The notes: generated by a model from the sequence alone, not told the origin. A stretch of DNA of 64,000 bases from CALKZN01 sp050633785 (GCA_050633785.1 JBOEHE010000022.1:19536-83535), one strand, 5' to 3'; shown: positions 1-8,695, counted from the stretch's first letter. Translations and numbers: made by a program.

Positions 1-666
1 GCTGGGGACTGTTTCCAAATTGTGATTGAAGACATCGGGTGGGCAGCTGGCCATTAACTCAATAGCTATATCCATACGGCCGCGAAAGTCCGGCACTAGA
101 ATTTCTACTTTAGTCTTGGGGTTCAGCTTGCGTGTCTCCTGAATGCAGGAAACGAAATGTCCGGCGCCGCCGTCGCGTAAATCATCTCGGTCAACAGAGG
201 TTATAACAACATAACTCAGCCCCATATTGTTGATGGTTTTAGCCAGGTTCAGGGGTTCGTCTTGGTCTAACCCCAATGGGCGGCCATGAGCAACGTCACA
301 GAAGGGGCATCGCCGGGTACAGATGTCACCCATTATCATGAAAGTTGCCGTGCCTCGACCAAAACAATCTGGCAGATTTGGGCAGGCTGCTTCTTCACAG
401 ACAGTATGTAACTTGTTATCTCTAAGTTTTTCTTTGAGAGAGGCTACCTGATTGCCACTGGGTAACTTCACACGAATCCAATCCGGTTTGCGTAAAGGAC
501 TTACTGTTGGTTCTACTTTCACCGGAATGCGAGCAACTTTTTCAGCACCCCGCAATTTTTCTCCAGCAATCACTTTCTTCTTTCTGGAAGTGTCTGATTT
601 GTTCGTTCCAGCCGCTGTTTTAGCAGTGGAGGAGCTGGAAACATCAATATCTGTAGTTTCAGTCAT
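1..666 (-). CDS. lipA: Lipoyl synthase (LipA), N-terminal 222 codons, cut by window edge
   Basis: Radical-SAM enzyme that inserts two sulfurs into protein-bound octanoyl groups to make lipoyl cofactors. Reading the minus strand from the ATG at 664-666, the frame stays open to base 1. Both iron-sulfur motifs are visible: the auxiliary-cluster cysteines (CEEAACPNLPDC) and the radical-SAM CxxxCxxC in GDICTRRCPFCDVAHGRPLG. An N-terminal extension of about 45 residues rich in Ser/Thr/Lys precedes the conserved core, as in other proteobacterial LipA proteins. The C-terminal third, with the conserved serine ligand, lies outside the window. lipB would be expected upstream in many relatives but is not here; the upstream neighbour is an AT-rich spacer. 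Identification is essentially certain from the motif set. Confidence 0.96.
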   Translation of the reverse strand, partial: MTETTDIDVSSSSTAKTAAGTNKSDTSRKKKVIAGEKLRGAEKVARIPVKVEPTVSPLRKPDWIRVKLPSGNQVASLKEKLRDNKLHTVCEEAACPNLPDCFGRGTATFMIMGDICTRRCPFCDVAHGRPLGLDQDEPLNLAKTINNMGLSYVVITSVDRDDLRDGGAGHFVSCIQETRKLNPKTKVEILVPDFRGRMDIAIELMASCPPDVFNHNLETVPS

Positions 667-1122
667 GGTTGAGCCCGTCTGTCAAAAATCTGAGAGGTAT
701 TATAAGGCTTTTGCATGATTATTTCTTGAAAAAAAACCGTAACATCATGAAAAATAAGTCACTTTAAATAAATTACTTTATGTAGTTATTTTAAGTATTT
801 GATTTATATTAAGTAATTATTTGTCTATTTCTTGTCCTTATCCGTTATTTACATAATTGATTAGCCTTTATCTTGTTGTTCTGATTAAAAAATAGGCATA
901 TTTTTCAAAAAAAATGAATTTTATTAAAGTTATACATTATATATAAAGTGTAAATATTTGATTTATATATATTTATTGCTTTATTTTTTTGTAATAAAAA
1001 GTGGTTTTAACACTTTTTTAGGCAAAAAAAGTGTATTTTCAGGCTTTTTTTGAGATTCTGTACTTGAGTTGCATATACGGCCAAATAAAATGCGTTTATC
1101 GCTTTTAATAAGGTAGAATTGC
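667..1122. other. AT-rich intergenic region between lipA and a truncated haemoglobin gene
   Basis: This is 456 bases with no credible coding frame and long A/T runs. It must hold the divergent promoters of lipA (leftward) and the haemoglobin gene (rightward). A short phrase, TATTTGATTTATAT, occurs twice (near 795 and 956). Its TTGAT half resembles half of an FNR/CRP-family site, but the second half is poor. A hairpin is listed separately at 1010-1034. Confidence 0.6.
1010..1034. other. Perfect 10-bp hairpin upstream of the haemoglobin gene
   Basis: ACACTTTTTT (1010-1019) is the exact complement of AAAAAAGTGT (1025-1034), with a five-base loop. It lies about 90 bases before the start codon. 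It is A/T-rich, so it could be an intrinsic-terminator-like or leader element, or chance in AT-rich DNA. I assign no function. Confidence 0.35.
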
Positions 1123-1560
1123 ATGATGACAGATACGAATAAAACTGACATTAACCAGAGACAGGATGTGCAACTGGTTTTGCGCCATTTTTACACCAAG
1201 GCCTTCGATGACCCTATTATTGGTTTTATGTTCACTGATATTGCTCAAGTGGATTTGTCTGAGCATGTGGCTTTGATTACTGATTTTTGGTCTTCTATTC
1301 TCTTTTCTGATCGAAGCTATCAACGCAATGCAATGCAGAAGCATATTGACTTGAATAAGAAAGTCCCACTGAAACCGGGCCATTTCACACGTTGGTTATA
1401 CTTGTTTGAGCAATCAGTTGATCTGCATTTTCAAGGTGAAACTGCTCAGTTGATGAAGGATCGGGCTCACAAAATTGCTAATAGTATCAGTGATTCTCTG
1501 GCTGCAAACCGTGGCGAACCACGAAAAGGTGTGGATACATTGGCTAAGCTGTTAGGTTAG
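1123..1560 (+). CDS. Group III truncated haemoglobin
   Basis: Small haem protein (145 aa) of the trHbIII class, expected in the cytoplasm to handle oxygen, NO or peroxide. Family hallmarks seen: an N-terminal HFYTKAFDDPIIGFMF segment with the B-helix aromatic, FWSSILF, a candidate proximal His in MQKHIDL, and the G-helix HFTRWLYLF with the class-typical Trp. Length fits the class (about 130-150 aa). Two ATG codons are adjacent; an AAGG motif 10-13 bases upstream supports this start. The gene stands alone, divergent from lipA after an AT-rich spacer. The exact ligand chemistry cannot be read from sequence. Confidence 0.9.
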   Translation: MMTDTNKTDINQRQDVQLVLRHFYTKAFDDPIIGFMFTDIAQVDLSEHVALITDFWSSILFSDRSYQRNAMQKHIDLNKKVPLKPGHFTRWLYLFEQSVDLHFQGETAQLMKDRAHKIANSISDSLAANRGEPRKGVDTLAKLLG

Positions 1561-1619
1561 ACTGCTAGTCTGACTGGTTGTTGTACTTTATTTTTAGTGT
1601 GGTATTAATTAATAGCGAG

Positions 1620-1823
1620 TTACTTTTTTTGCCAGAAACGGCTGCGGTAACGTTTGCTAGGGCGAGGGTTGCGTCTGTTGGAGCGGCTTGAGCGTCGGTA
1701 AGCCAGAATAAGAAAGACAATAACGCCGATCAATAGTAATGTTGGTAAGGGAAGATGCCAGGTACTGCGCCAGATCACACTATGCAGGATAGACTCAAGA
1801 ACTTGATCAATAAGACCCTGCAT
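1620..1823 (-). CDS. Small single-pass membrane protein, unknown function
   Basis: A 67-aa frame. It has an amphipathic N-terminus, one strong transmembrane stretch (LPLPTLLLIGVIVFLILAY, about residues 24-42) and a very basic Arg/Ser-rich tail that by the positive-inside rule should face the cytoplasm. It lies just downstream of, and on the same strand as, the DoxX-like gene (38-base gap), so it could be the second gene of that unit. No clear ribosome-binding site is seen before the ATG. I do not recognise a family. Confidence 0.5.
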   Translation of the reverse strand: MQGLIDQVLESILHSVIWRSTWHLPLPTLLLIGVIVFLILAYRRSSRSNRRNPRPSKRYRSRFWQKK

Positions 1824-1861
1824 AATGGATCAGCTGGTTTAATGCGTTTTATCTGCAAGTT

Positions 1862-2302
1862 TTATCTGAAAGTGCCTTTGCGTTTACGTGATGTGAACAA
1901 TAAAATAAAGCTACAGACCCAGACGCCGCAGGCCATGAAAAACAGGATACCACCATCGGTATTGCCGGCAGCATCGACTACACGGTTGACACCCAGCGGT
2001 GTGAACAGATGGAAGAAGATAGCGCCACTGATGACACCCAACGAGAGTAGTGCGCCATAAAAACGTGTGCTGTTGAATATCAGTAGAAAACAGGCAATCA
2101 ATTCTGCGATGCCAACGGCATTGCCACCATGTTGTTTGAAAAGTTCTGCCAGACCTGCGGGGATACCAATGCTAGCCATCCAATCTGCAATCGTGGAAAA
2201 AATAATGACGGTCTCTTCAGAACCCTGAAATTTGAAAAATAAGGACTGGCCAAAAACAAAGATAATGTAAAGGACTAAGGCGATATTCAGTTTCTTTTGC
2301 AT
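1862..2302 (-). CDS. DoxX-like integral membrane protein
   Basis: Roughly 146-aa membrane protein with four hydrophobic segments, resembling the DoxX/DoxD superfamily of small quinone-linked or redox membrane proteins. Conserved-looking stretches are FGQSLFFKFQGS near the N-terminus, the central ELIACFLLI helix and GALLSLGVISGAIFFHLFTPLG. I chose the ATG at 2300-2302 (MQKKLN...) over an in-frame upstream codon because it places a short basic N-terminus directly before the first membrane helix. It is probably cotranscribed with the small membrane protein downstream. No specific substrate can be assigned. Confidence 0.75.
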   Translation of the reverse strand: MQKKLNIALVLYIIFVFGQSLFFKFQGSEETVIIFSTIADWMASIGIPAGLAELFKQHGGNAVGIAELIACFLLIFNSTRFYGALLSLGVISGAIFFHLFTPLGVNRVVDAAGNTDGGILFFMACGVWVCSFILLFTSRKRKGTFR

Positions 2303-2864
2303 GTGGGTTCTACCTGTCAACAGTGGTTATCGATCGAATTAGCTGATAATAAACCAAAATGAACCAGAATGGTCTGGTTTTTTAATGCGTAGATGCTGCA
2401 TTTTTGAGGTTTAAGGCAGTGTATTGCTGTTTTCTTTAATTAATACAAGTGATTAACAGTTTGCTTTTGTGATGGATAATTGAGTTTTACTTTAAAAAAG
2501 TTGACCTAAACGGAGCTGGATAAACTGACACTTTTTCAAAGCAGAGAAAATGAAATACCTGATATTTGTTGTAATCTATATTGCCGTTTCACTGAATGCT
2601 CATGTTTTTTGTCCGCAGTCATGCGAAGTGTTTCGTATAGTGCTGGGAACCCCAATAGGGCTGTGGCCCATGCTTATTTAGGGTGAGGGTGATAAGCCGC
2701 GCGAATTGGTCCAGAAAAAATTGAGATTAAGGAAAGCCATGCCGAGCGAGCAGCGAAAGAAATTGTTAGATCAGAGAAATCGGCAGCTGGATTTAAGCAG
2801 TAACTTGTCTATGCCGATAATACAGCTAAGTATTAAGGCATAGACTTCGTATTCTAATGTGGCT
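2303..2864. other. Intergenic stretch without a convincing gene
   Basis: About 560 bases. The only notable open frame is at 2550-2681 (+), 43 codons starting MKYLIFVVIYIAVSLNA, which looks like a short signal or membrane peptide with two Cys. It lacks a strong ribosome-binding site and I do not recognise it, so it is not called. No repeat, terminator or RNA gene was recognised in the rest. Confidence 0.5.
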
Positions 2865-3440
2865 TCAGCCAGGAACAATGCATTCCAAAGCTGGTAATGA
2901 ACCGCTGCCGGGGGTTACTTCAATATTCAGAAAATCACCATTCTGACGTTGTATCTGCAACAGCAGCATGGTATCACCCACTTCCTGAATAGTGGCTGGT
3001 ATATCAAAATCACCACCTTCAGACTGAGGACAAGTTTCTGTTGTTGTCAGCAAACCAGGTGTTCCGTCAACATTGAGTGTTCCTTGTCTGATTGTGGTCA
3101 GGTTCTGGTTGATCAGGGTGATAGCATAGCTATCAGTGCCAACCAGAGTGGCTTGAAGGTTGAATGATGGAATTCTAGTAGGTCTTCCTGCATGAACCGG
3201 GCCAATGAACAGGTCCAGTGGAGAAAATGGTTCATGGTTATCTACTACTTGCGCTGTTACGTTGGCACCAAAGAAACTAGCTGGTAATGCGGGTGAGACA
3301 ACCGATGTTTGTGCATGAGCTGGTAATACGACTGATTGCAGAATCGGTTTATGCCATATGGCGGCAGCCGATACGCCTGCTATTGCTGAACCTGTTAAGA
3401 TTTTTCGGCGCGATTGGTTGGTTGTTTTCTCTGTTGTCAT
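2865..3440 (-). CDS. Tat-exported protein of unknown function
   Basis: 191 aa. The N-terminus carries a twin-arginine signal (QSRRKILTG) followed by a hydrophobic stretch and an AHAQTS cleavage region, so the mature protein of about 150 residues should be periplasmic and folded or cofactor-loaded before export. The rest looks beta-rich, with two cysteines (CPQSEGG and a C-terminal CIVPG) that may pair. GGGGGAG lies 7 bases before the ATG. It is divergent from the Tat/GMC dehydrogenase pair, with 117 bases between starts, suggesting a shared regulatory region and a possible role with that enzyme. I do not recognise the family. Confidence 0.8.
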   Translation of the reverse strand: MTTEKTTNQSRRKILTGSAIAGVSAAAIWHKPILQSVVLPAHAQTSVVSPALPASFFGANVTAQVVDNHEPFSPLDLFIGPVHAGRPTRIPSFNLQATLVGTDSYAITLINQNLTTIRQGTLNVDGTPGLLTTTETCPQSEGGDFDIPATIQEVGDTMLLLQIQRQNGDFLNIEVTPGSGSLPALECIVPG

Positions 3441-3557
3441 TTGACGGCTCCCCCTATACTACTGAATAAAACAGTCATGAAACTTATTGTTAAATGACTT
3501 TACGAAGCTTGTAATATAGCGGAAATTAACACTTTTTAACACTTTCTTTGGTGCTCA

Positions 3558-4046
3558 ATGACATTTACTTTTTCTCGTAGGCGTTTTTTGCTGGGAGCAA
3601 CGGCAGGGGCTGTAACTTTGGCTGCTGTGGCTTGGGTAAAGACTGGCCATTCAGCCCTTGATGATGAGCTTGTGTTATCCATAATAGATACTCTTGTTCC
3701 AAGTGATGAGTTTGCTGGTGCGTTAGACGTTGGTATTGGTGGTGCATTTCTGCAATATATCGCGGCGAATCGGGCATGGCGTGAGCGAACCATCAGAGTG
3801 GTTGAGCATTGCCAGTCACTGGCGCTCAAACAACACAGGCGTTCATTTGATGCTTTGAGTCTGCAGCAGCGCGAAGATTTGTTAGGTGGTGTATTAAGCG
3901 ACAATACACAATTGATTTTTCGAATTGACATGCTGGCGGTTCGCGGTTTGATTATGCAATGGTTTTATCGTTCTGAGCCAGCCCAGAAAAGCTTGAATTA
4001 CCGTTTGCCAGCACGTTATTCCAATTACAACGGAGCGGTTCAATGA
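3558..4046 (+). CDS. Gluconate 2-dehydrogenase subunit 3-like Tat protein (GMC partner)
   Basis: 162 aa with a classic Tat signal (SRRRFLLGATAGAVTLAAVAW). The remainder matches the general form of the small gamma subunit (gluconate 2-dehydrogenase subunit 3 family) of membrane-bound FAD dehydrogenases: helical, opening with DELVLSIIDTLVPSDEFAGA. Its stop codon overlaps the start of the GMC gene (ATGA), the usual arrangement for these pairs. In known systems the small subunit chaperones export of the signal-less flavoprotein by hitch-hiking. A third cytochrome c subunit is often present but is absent here. Confidence 0.82.
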   Translation: MTFTFSRRRFLLGATAGAVTLAAVAWVKTGHSALDDELVLSIIDTLVPSDEFAGALDVGIGGAFLQYIAANRAWRERTIRVVEHCQSLALKQHRRSFDALSLQQREDLLGGVLSDNTQLIFRIDMLAVRGLIMQWFYRSEPAQKSLNYRLPARYSNYNGAVQ

Positions 4047-5656
4047 TGGACTTCGATATCATCATCATTGGTTCTGGTGCCGGTGGTGGCACTGCTGCCT
4101 ATGCTCTGTCAGAGAAAGGGTTCCGTGTGGGTTTGATTGAACGTGGCCAACACTTTAATCCGAAAGTCGACTATGTCCAGAATTATGCGGATTGGGAAAA
4201 CCGTAGTAACCCCCTGGAAAATGCGATGCTTAATGAGCAAACTATTGATAAAAGCTACCGTAGTTCTACGATCATTGATGGACGGAGTCAGATACGTTCA
4301 CCCTTTAATTACCATCGGGTGCATGGTGTCGGTGGCAGTACTCTGCATTATCAGGGTGAGGCCCATCGTTTCGCGGAACATGCGTTTGCCAGTGAGTCAT
4401 TGTTTGGCTGGGGGGCTGACTGGCCAATCAGCTATAAAGACTTGGAACCGTATTACCAGCAGATGGAACAGTTGCTGGGTGTGGCAGGGCAGGTTGGCAA
4501 TCCGTTTAAACCAGAGCGGGGAGCATTTCCTACTCCAGCTCACCCTTTATCGCAGAAGAGCCAGGTTCTTGCTATTGCTGCACGGAAAGTGGGAATGACA
4601 CTGCAGAATAATACACTGGCCTTACCCAGCAAGAGTGTTGATGGACGTTTGCCCTGTCAACTTAGCGGGGGGTGTAACTACGGCTGTGTATTTGGTGCAA
4701 AATCCAGTGTGGATCAGGCGTTATTGGCTAAGTTTAAGAAAAGCTCACAATTGAGCATTTTGACGGATACGCAGGTGACGCGGCTGAAATACTCTGAAAG
4801 CGGCGAAGTAGTTGGTGTTGAATGTAGTGCTGGTAATAAAGATCGGATTATATTGTCAGCTAAAGTATATGTGTTGGCAGCCGGAGCGATTGAAACCCCG
4901 CGCTTGATGCTGAATAGTAAAAGTGACATTCACTTGGCAGGTTTTGCAAATGAGATGGATCAAGTGGGGCGTTACTTTATGGAGACAATTGTCAGTTGGT
5001 TGCCAATACAGTTGAAGGGTATCAAACAGGCTTATCTGGGACCGCCATTGGATTCTCGGATATGGGATTATTGCTATCCCGCCGATGAAAATACCAATGG
5101 ATTTGTTTTGGGAACTGATGCTTATTTGACTAAAGATACAGGGCCGGTATCGCATGCCGTGTCACAGCCAGGTATTGGTCGCGCACATAAACGTCAAGTA
5201 AGGGAATCATTTGGACGGAAAGTGAGCCTGTTTGGTATCGCAGAACAACAGCCAGTAGCCAGCAACCGAATTACTTTGAGTAAGCAGGTGGATATGGCAG
5301 GGGTTCCTAAAGTTAAGATACATAGTCTGTATTCCCAGCAAGATCATCACACTGTTCAGACAATGCAGGCTAAACTGCTGGCCTGGGCCGATGCTGCTGA
5401 GACTGATAATACCGGCCAGATGGCTAATACTCTCTGGCAGTCAGAGGCAACGCACATTGCTGGCACTTGCCGGATGGGCAATGATCCTATGCATTCTGTG
5501 ACAGATCAGTGGGGACAGGTTCATAACCATGATAATGTTTACATAACGGACGCAAGTGTCATGACTACTCAAGGGGCGGGCGATTCTCCGTCATTGACAA
5601 TACAGGCTCTGGCACTGCGGACGGCTGATAAAATTATCAATGACTTAAAACGTTAG
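4043..5656 (+). CDS. GMC-family FAD-dependent oxidoreductase (dehydrogenase large subunit)
   Basis: 537 aa. The N-terminal Rossmann FAD motif IIIGSGAGGGTAAYAL and the GMC signature region around HGVGGSTLHYQGEAHRF are clear. The C-terminal block with GTCRMG, the NVYITDASVM stretch and GDSPSLTIQALALR carries the expected active-site and FAD-binding end. A cysteine-rich patch (PCQLSGGCNYGCVFGAKSS) resembles that of the gluconate/sorbitol dehydrogenase type. It has no signal peptide, so it likely depends on the Tat-bearing small subunit just upstream (4-base overlap). The substrate (sugar, polyol or other alcohol) cannot be inferred. Confidence 0.9.
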   Translation: MMDFDIIIIGSGAGGGTAAYALSEKGFRVGLIERGQHFNPKVDYVQNYADWENRSNPLENAMLNEQTIDKSYRSSTIIDGRSQIRSPFNYHRVHGVGGSTLHYQGEAHRFAEHAFASESLFGWGADWPISYKDLEPYYQQMEQLLGVAGQVGNPFKPERGAFPTPAHPLSQKSQVLAIAARKVGMTLQNNTLALPSKSVDGRLPCQLSGGCNYGCVFGAKSSVDQALLAKFKKSSQLSILTDTQVTRLKYSESGEVVGVECSAGNKDRIILSAKVYVLAAGAIETPRLMLNSKSDIHLAGFANEMDQVGRYFMETIVSWLPIQLKGIKQAYLGPPLDSRIWDYCYPADENTNGFVLGTDAYLTKDTGPVSHAVSQPGIGRAHKRQVRESFGRKVSLFGIAEQQPVASNRITLSKQVDMAGVPKVKIHSLYSQQDHHTVQTMQAKLLAWADAAETDNTGQMANTLWQSEATHIAGTCRMGNDPMHSVTDQWGQVHNHDNVYITDASVMTTQGAGDSPSLTIQALALRTADKIINDLKR

Positions 5657-5719
5657 AAACCTTGTGTTATAAGGCTAAATACTACTCATTAAACTGATTA
5701 ATCCACTTGGAAATAAAAA

Positions 5720-6775
5720 ATGATCAAAAATACGGATGATATTCGAATAACATCAACCCAGGAGCTGCTGGCTCCTATTAAATTGTTGGATATGCAGCCG
5801 ATAACTGAAACTGCTGCCACCACAACACTGACGGCCAGAGCGGGCATTGAAGCTATTATGGATCGTAGCGATGACCGTTTACTGGTAATTGTCGGCCCGT
5901 GTTCCATTCATGATCCTGAGTCGGCCATGGAGTATGCTGGAAGGTTGAAAGCACTGGCTGATGAACTTGCTGAAGATCTATTGATTATTATGCGGGTTTA
6001 TTTTGAAAAACCTCGAACCACGGTAGGCTGGAAAGGCTTGATTAATGACCCTGATTTGAATGGTTCCTTTAATATCAGTAAAGGCCTGGGGATGGCCAGG
6101 CAATTGCTATTGGATATTAATGACCTGGGTTTAGCTGCGGGCTGTGAATATCTCGATTTGGTAACACCGCAATATATTTCTGACCTGGTTTCCTGGGGAG
6201 CTATCGGCGCTCGCACCACAGAAAGTCAATGCCATCGCGAAATGGCATCCGGGCTGTCGTGTCCGGTTGGTTTTAAAAATGGCACCGAAGGAAATGTTAA
6301 AATAGCGGTGGACGCTGTTGGGGCAGCGAAGAATTCACATCATTTTATGTCTATCACCAAAGATGGCCGTGCTGCGATATCAACCAGCAAGGGTAATGCT
6401 TACAGTCATATCATTCTGCGTGGTGGTGGTGGTGAACCTAACTACTCATCTGAGCATATAGCAGCAGCAAGTAAACAGTTAAGCGATGCCGATCTGACGC
6501 CTAACGTCATGATTGATTTCAGCCATGCCAATAGTTATAAAACGCCAGAACGCCAGGCCGAAGTAGCCACTTCTGTGGCGGAGCAGGTGAGTTCAGGTAA
6601 TAAAGACATATTTGGTGTGATGATGGAGTCGCATTTGGTGCATGGTAAACAATCTGTTGTTGCTGGGGAAACCCCGGTTTATGGTCAGAGCATCACTGAT
6701 GGCTGTATGGGCTGGGAAGGTACTGTGCCTGTTTTGCATGAGCTGGCGCAGGCTGTCCGCAAAAGACGCCAATAA
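5720..6775 (+). CDS. aroG: 3-Deoxy-7-phosphoheptulonate (DAHP) synthase, class I
   Basis: 351 aa, the usual length for the AroF/G/H type. It condenses PEP and erythrose 4-phosphate in the first step of the shikimate pathway. Signature blocks: IVGPCSIHDPESAMEYA, KPRTTVGWKGLINDPDLNGS, GARTTESQCHREMASGLS, GFKNGTEG, and the metal-binding HANSYKTPERQ and MMESHLVHGKQ regions. The feedback amino acid (Phe, Tyr or Trp) cannot be decided by eye, so the aroG symbol is nominal. The gene is 63 bases downstream of the GMC gene and is followed by a strong hairpin, so it probably ends a transcription unit. Confidence 0.95.
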   Translation: MIKNTDDIRITSTQELLAPIKLLDMQPITETAATTTLTARAGIEAIMDRSDDRLLVIVGPCSIHDPESAMEYAGRLKALADELAEDLLIIMRVYFEKPRTTVGWKGLINDPDLNGSFNISKGLGMARQLLLDINDLGLAAGCEYLDLVTPQYISDLVSWGAIGARTTESQCHREMASGLSCPVGFKNGTEGNVKIAVDAVGAAKNSHHFMSITKDGRAAISTSKGNAYSHIILRGGGGEPNYSSEHIAAASKQLSDADLTPNVMIDFSHANSYKTPERQAEVATSVAEQVSSGNKDIFGVMMESHLVHGKQSVVAGETPVYGQSITDGCMGWEGTVPVLHELAQAVRKRRQ

Positions 6776-6783
6776 ATGAGTAA

Positions 6784-6823
6784 GTTGAGGCAGGACAACC
6801 CTGCCTCAACCTGTTAGGGTTTT
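6784..6823 (+). terminator. Probable intrinsic terminator after DAHP synthase
   Basis: An 11-bp perfect stem, GTTGAGGCAGG (6784-6794) with CCTGCCTCAAC (6800-6810), and a five-base loop. It is followed by a short GTTAGGGTTTT tract rather than an immediate U-run. It sits between two convergent genes and may serve both, though the U-tract is imperfect. Confidence 0.65.
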
Positions 6824-6843
6824 GATGGTAATTTTGAATATAA

Positions 6844-7944
6844 TTATGCGCCGTGGTTGTCAAGGCTCGGGTAGTCGGTATATCCCTGAGCACCGCCGCC
6901 ATAAAATGTATCAGGATCAGCGCTGGCTAATTCAGCTCCAATTTTAATGCGTTCAGGTAAATCCGGATTGGCAATAAAGGCTGATCCAAAGGCGATAAAG
7001 TCGCTATGTCCCTTGTCTAAACTGCTTTCTGCTGATTCTCCCGTGTAACCTCCATTGGCAATATATGCACCATTAAATGCTTTGCGAAGAGAGCTGAAAT
7101 CTACGTATTGAGGGTCACCACTGTCTGTTGTGGTATTGCCTTCAATAACATGAATGTAGGCGAGGTTGAACTGATTCAGTTCTGATATCAGTGTATTGAA
7201 CAAGGCCTGTGGAGCGCTATCAGACATAGAGTTGAATGTTCCAGTGGGTGAGATGCGAATACCGACTTGCCCGCTATCCCAAATATCAGTCACCGTTTTA
7301 GTGACCTCAGTCACAAGTCTGATTCTGTTTTTAATGCTGCCACCATAACTATCATCACGTTGGTTGCTGCCATCTCTGAGAAATTGATCGAGTAAATAAC
7401 CATTAGCAGCATGGATTTCTACGCCATCAAACCCAGCTTCTTTAGCATTTTCTGATGCTTGACGGTATTGTTCTATGATTCCGGGGATTTCATCTGTTCT
7501 TAGAGCTCTTGGGGTTTCAAAGTCAAGCATGCCCTCATGAGTGAACGCCTGTCCTTCGGTCACTGGCAATGCCGAAGGAGCAACTGGCAGGGCATTATCA
7601 GGTTGTAAAATAGAGTGTGAAACCCGCCCGACATGCCATAGTTGCAGGAAGATCTTTGAGCCTCTGGAATGCACCGCTGTTGTAATCATCTTCCAACCCT
7701 CAATTTGTTCTGAGGAATGAATGCCGGGAGTAAATGCATAACCTTTGCCTTGAGGGGAAATTTGTGTTGCCTCAGTGATAATCAGTGCTGCTGAAGAGCG
7801 CTGCTGGTAATACTCAGTGTTTAATGCATGCGGTATATCACCGGGTTGTTGGGAGCGCGAACGGGTAAGTGGAGCCATTACAATACGGTGCGGTAACTGC
7901 AGGTTGCCCAGTTTTGCTGTGCTGAAAAGGTGTTTGAAATTCAT
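6844..7944 (-). CDS. nemA: Old Yellow Enzyme family ene-reductase (NemA-like)
   Basis: 366 aa FMN-dependent NAD(P)H reductase of activated alkenes, nitro compounds or other electrophiles. Motifs: MAPLTRSRSQQPGD, LQLWHVGRVSH, the substrate/FMN-binding GVEIHAANGYLLDQFLRDGSN and the C-terminal FIAFGSAFIANPDLPER. I start at the ATG at 7942-7944 (MNFKHLF) with GAGAG about 9 bases before it, rather than a TTG five codons upstream that overlaps this site. It lies 26 bases downstream of the GST gene on the same strand, forming a two-gene electrophile-detoxification operon. The operator at 8677-8695 sits ahead of it. The exact physiological substrate is unknown. Confidence 0.9.
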   Translation of the reverse strand: MNFKHLFSTAKLGNLQLPHRIVMAPLTRSRSQQPGDIPHALNTEYYQQRSSAALIITEATQISPQGKGYAFTPGIHSSEQIEGWKMITTAVHSRGSKIFLQLWHVGRVSHSILQPDNALPVAPSALPVTEGQAFTHEGMLDFETPRALRTDEIPGIIEQYRQASENAKEAGFDGVEIHAANGYLLDQFLRDGSNQRDDSYGGSIKNRIRLVTEVTKTVTDIWDSGQVGIRISPTGTFNSMSDSAPQALFNTLISELNQFNLAYIHVIEGNTTTDSGDPQYVDFSSLRKAFNGAYIANGGYTGESAESSLDKGHSDFIAFGSAFIANPDLPERIKIGAELASADPDTFYGGGAQGYTDYPSLDNHGA

Positions 7945-7970
7945 GGTTTTATCTCTCAAATTGGCCGTGT

Positions 7971-8627
7971 TTAAACGGCGACATAACTGTTTTTCTTTTG
8001 CAGGTAATCGACGTATACTGATTCAAAATCTGCAATGACGGATTTTTGTACCGAATCAAGGTGAATCAAGCGTTCGCTTAGAGCAGCCAGTTTTTTGTGT
8101 TTTGAGACAAAGTCTTGATCAAATTGTCTGGCAATAATGCTGAAGCGCGTGAAAGCTGGAGCCAACGCTGTGTCAACTAACGAGAAAGAGCTTCCATTGA
8201 AAAATCCATTACTGTTGACAACGGCTTCCAGACGGAGCAATTTTTCTTCCAAGGAGTTGCTGTGTTTTTCGTAGTCTTGCTGATTTGTTGCAGTTGTCAT
8301 CAGAAATTGATCAACAATTATCTGGCTTGAATATTCAATCCAGGCTCTGTCTTTAGCTTTTTGCAGTGGATCAGACGGCATTAGGGCAGGTGGGGTTACC
8401 TCATCCAGAAATTCGTTGATGATGGCTGACTCAAATAAAATTTCGTCACCATAGCGTACGACTGGAACTTTGCCTAAAGGAGAAATGTCTAGAAACCAAT
8501 CTGGTTTGTTGGCTAAATCGATGTAGGTTATTTTAAAGTCGATGTTTTTTTCCAGTAAAGTGATCACAGATCTCTGGACAAAAGGACACAGGTTGAAGCT
8601 GATGAGTTCAATAGGGGGTAATGACAT
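7971..8627 (-). CDS. Glutathione S-transferase family protein
   Basis: 218 aa with an N-terminal thioredoxin-like domain: ISFNLCPFVQRSVITLL places a Cys where the catalytic residue lies in omega/zeta/lambda-like GSTs. The glutathione-contacting cis-Pro region (GKVPVV) and ESAIINEFLDE follow. The C-terminal half is the helical GST domain (FNGSSFSLVDTALAPAFTRF). It is the first gene of an operon with the Old Yellow Enzyme. An inverted-repeat operator of the kind also found before the hxlR gene lies 50 bases upstream, suggesting electrophile- or quinone-responsive control. Confidence 0.9.
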   Translation of the reverse strand: MSLPPIELISFNLCPFVQRSVITLLEKNIDFKITYIDLANKPDWFLDISPLGKVPVVRYGDEILFESAIINEFLDEVTPPALMPSDPLQKAKDRAWIEYSSQIIVDQFLMTTATNQQDYEKHSNSLEEKLLRLEAVVNSNGFFNGSSFSLVDTALAPAFTRFSIIARQFDQDFVSKHKKLAALSERLIHLDSVQKSVIADFESVYVDYLQKKNSYVAV

Positions 8628-8676
8628 GGAGTGTTCCTGATTAATATTGGTTGGCCTATAGTGTTAAAAAAGTGGT

Positions 8677-8695
8677 TAGTATATTTTTTATACTA
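8677..8695. promoter_or_regulatory. Perfect inverted-repeat operator upstream of GST/ene-reductase operon
   Basis: TAGTATA-TTTTT-TATACTA, a 7-5-7 perfect dyad, about 50 bases before the GST start. An almost identical 19-mer lies at 10483-10501 in front of the hxlR-family regulator. Shared, symmetric and promoter-proximal, it is a strong candidate for the HxlR-family binding site. The regulator assignment is inference. Confidence 0.75.

Noticed and set aside
790..970. Two TTGATTTATAT phrases as FNR/CRP boxes upstream of the haemoglobin gene
   Set aside because: Only one half-site is good; AT-rich background makes such matches common.
2550..2681. 43-codon signal-like peptide frame
   Set aside because: Weak ribosome-binding site, no relatives I recognise; too short to support.
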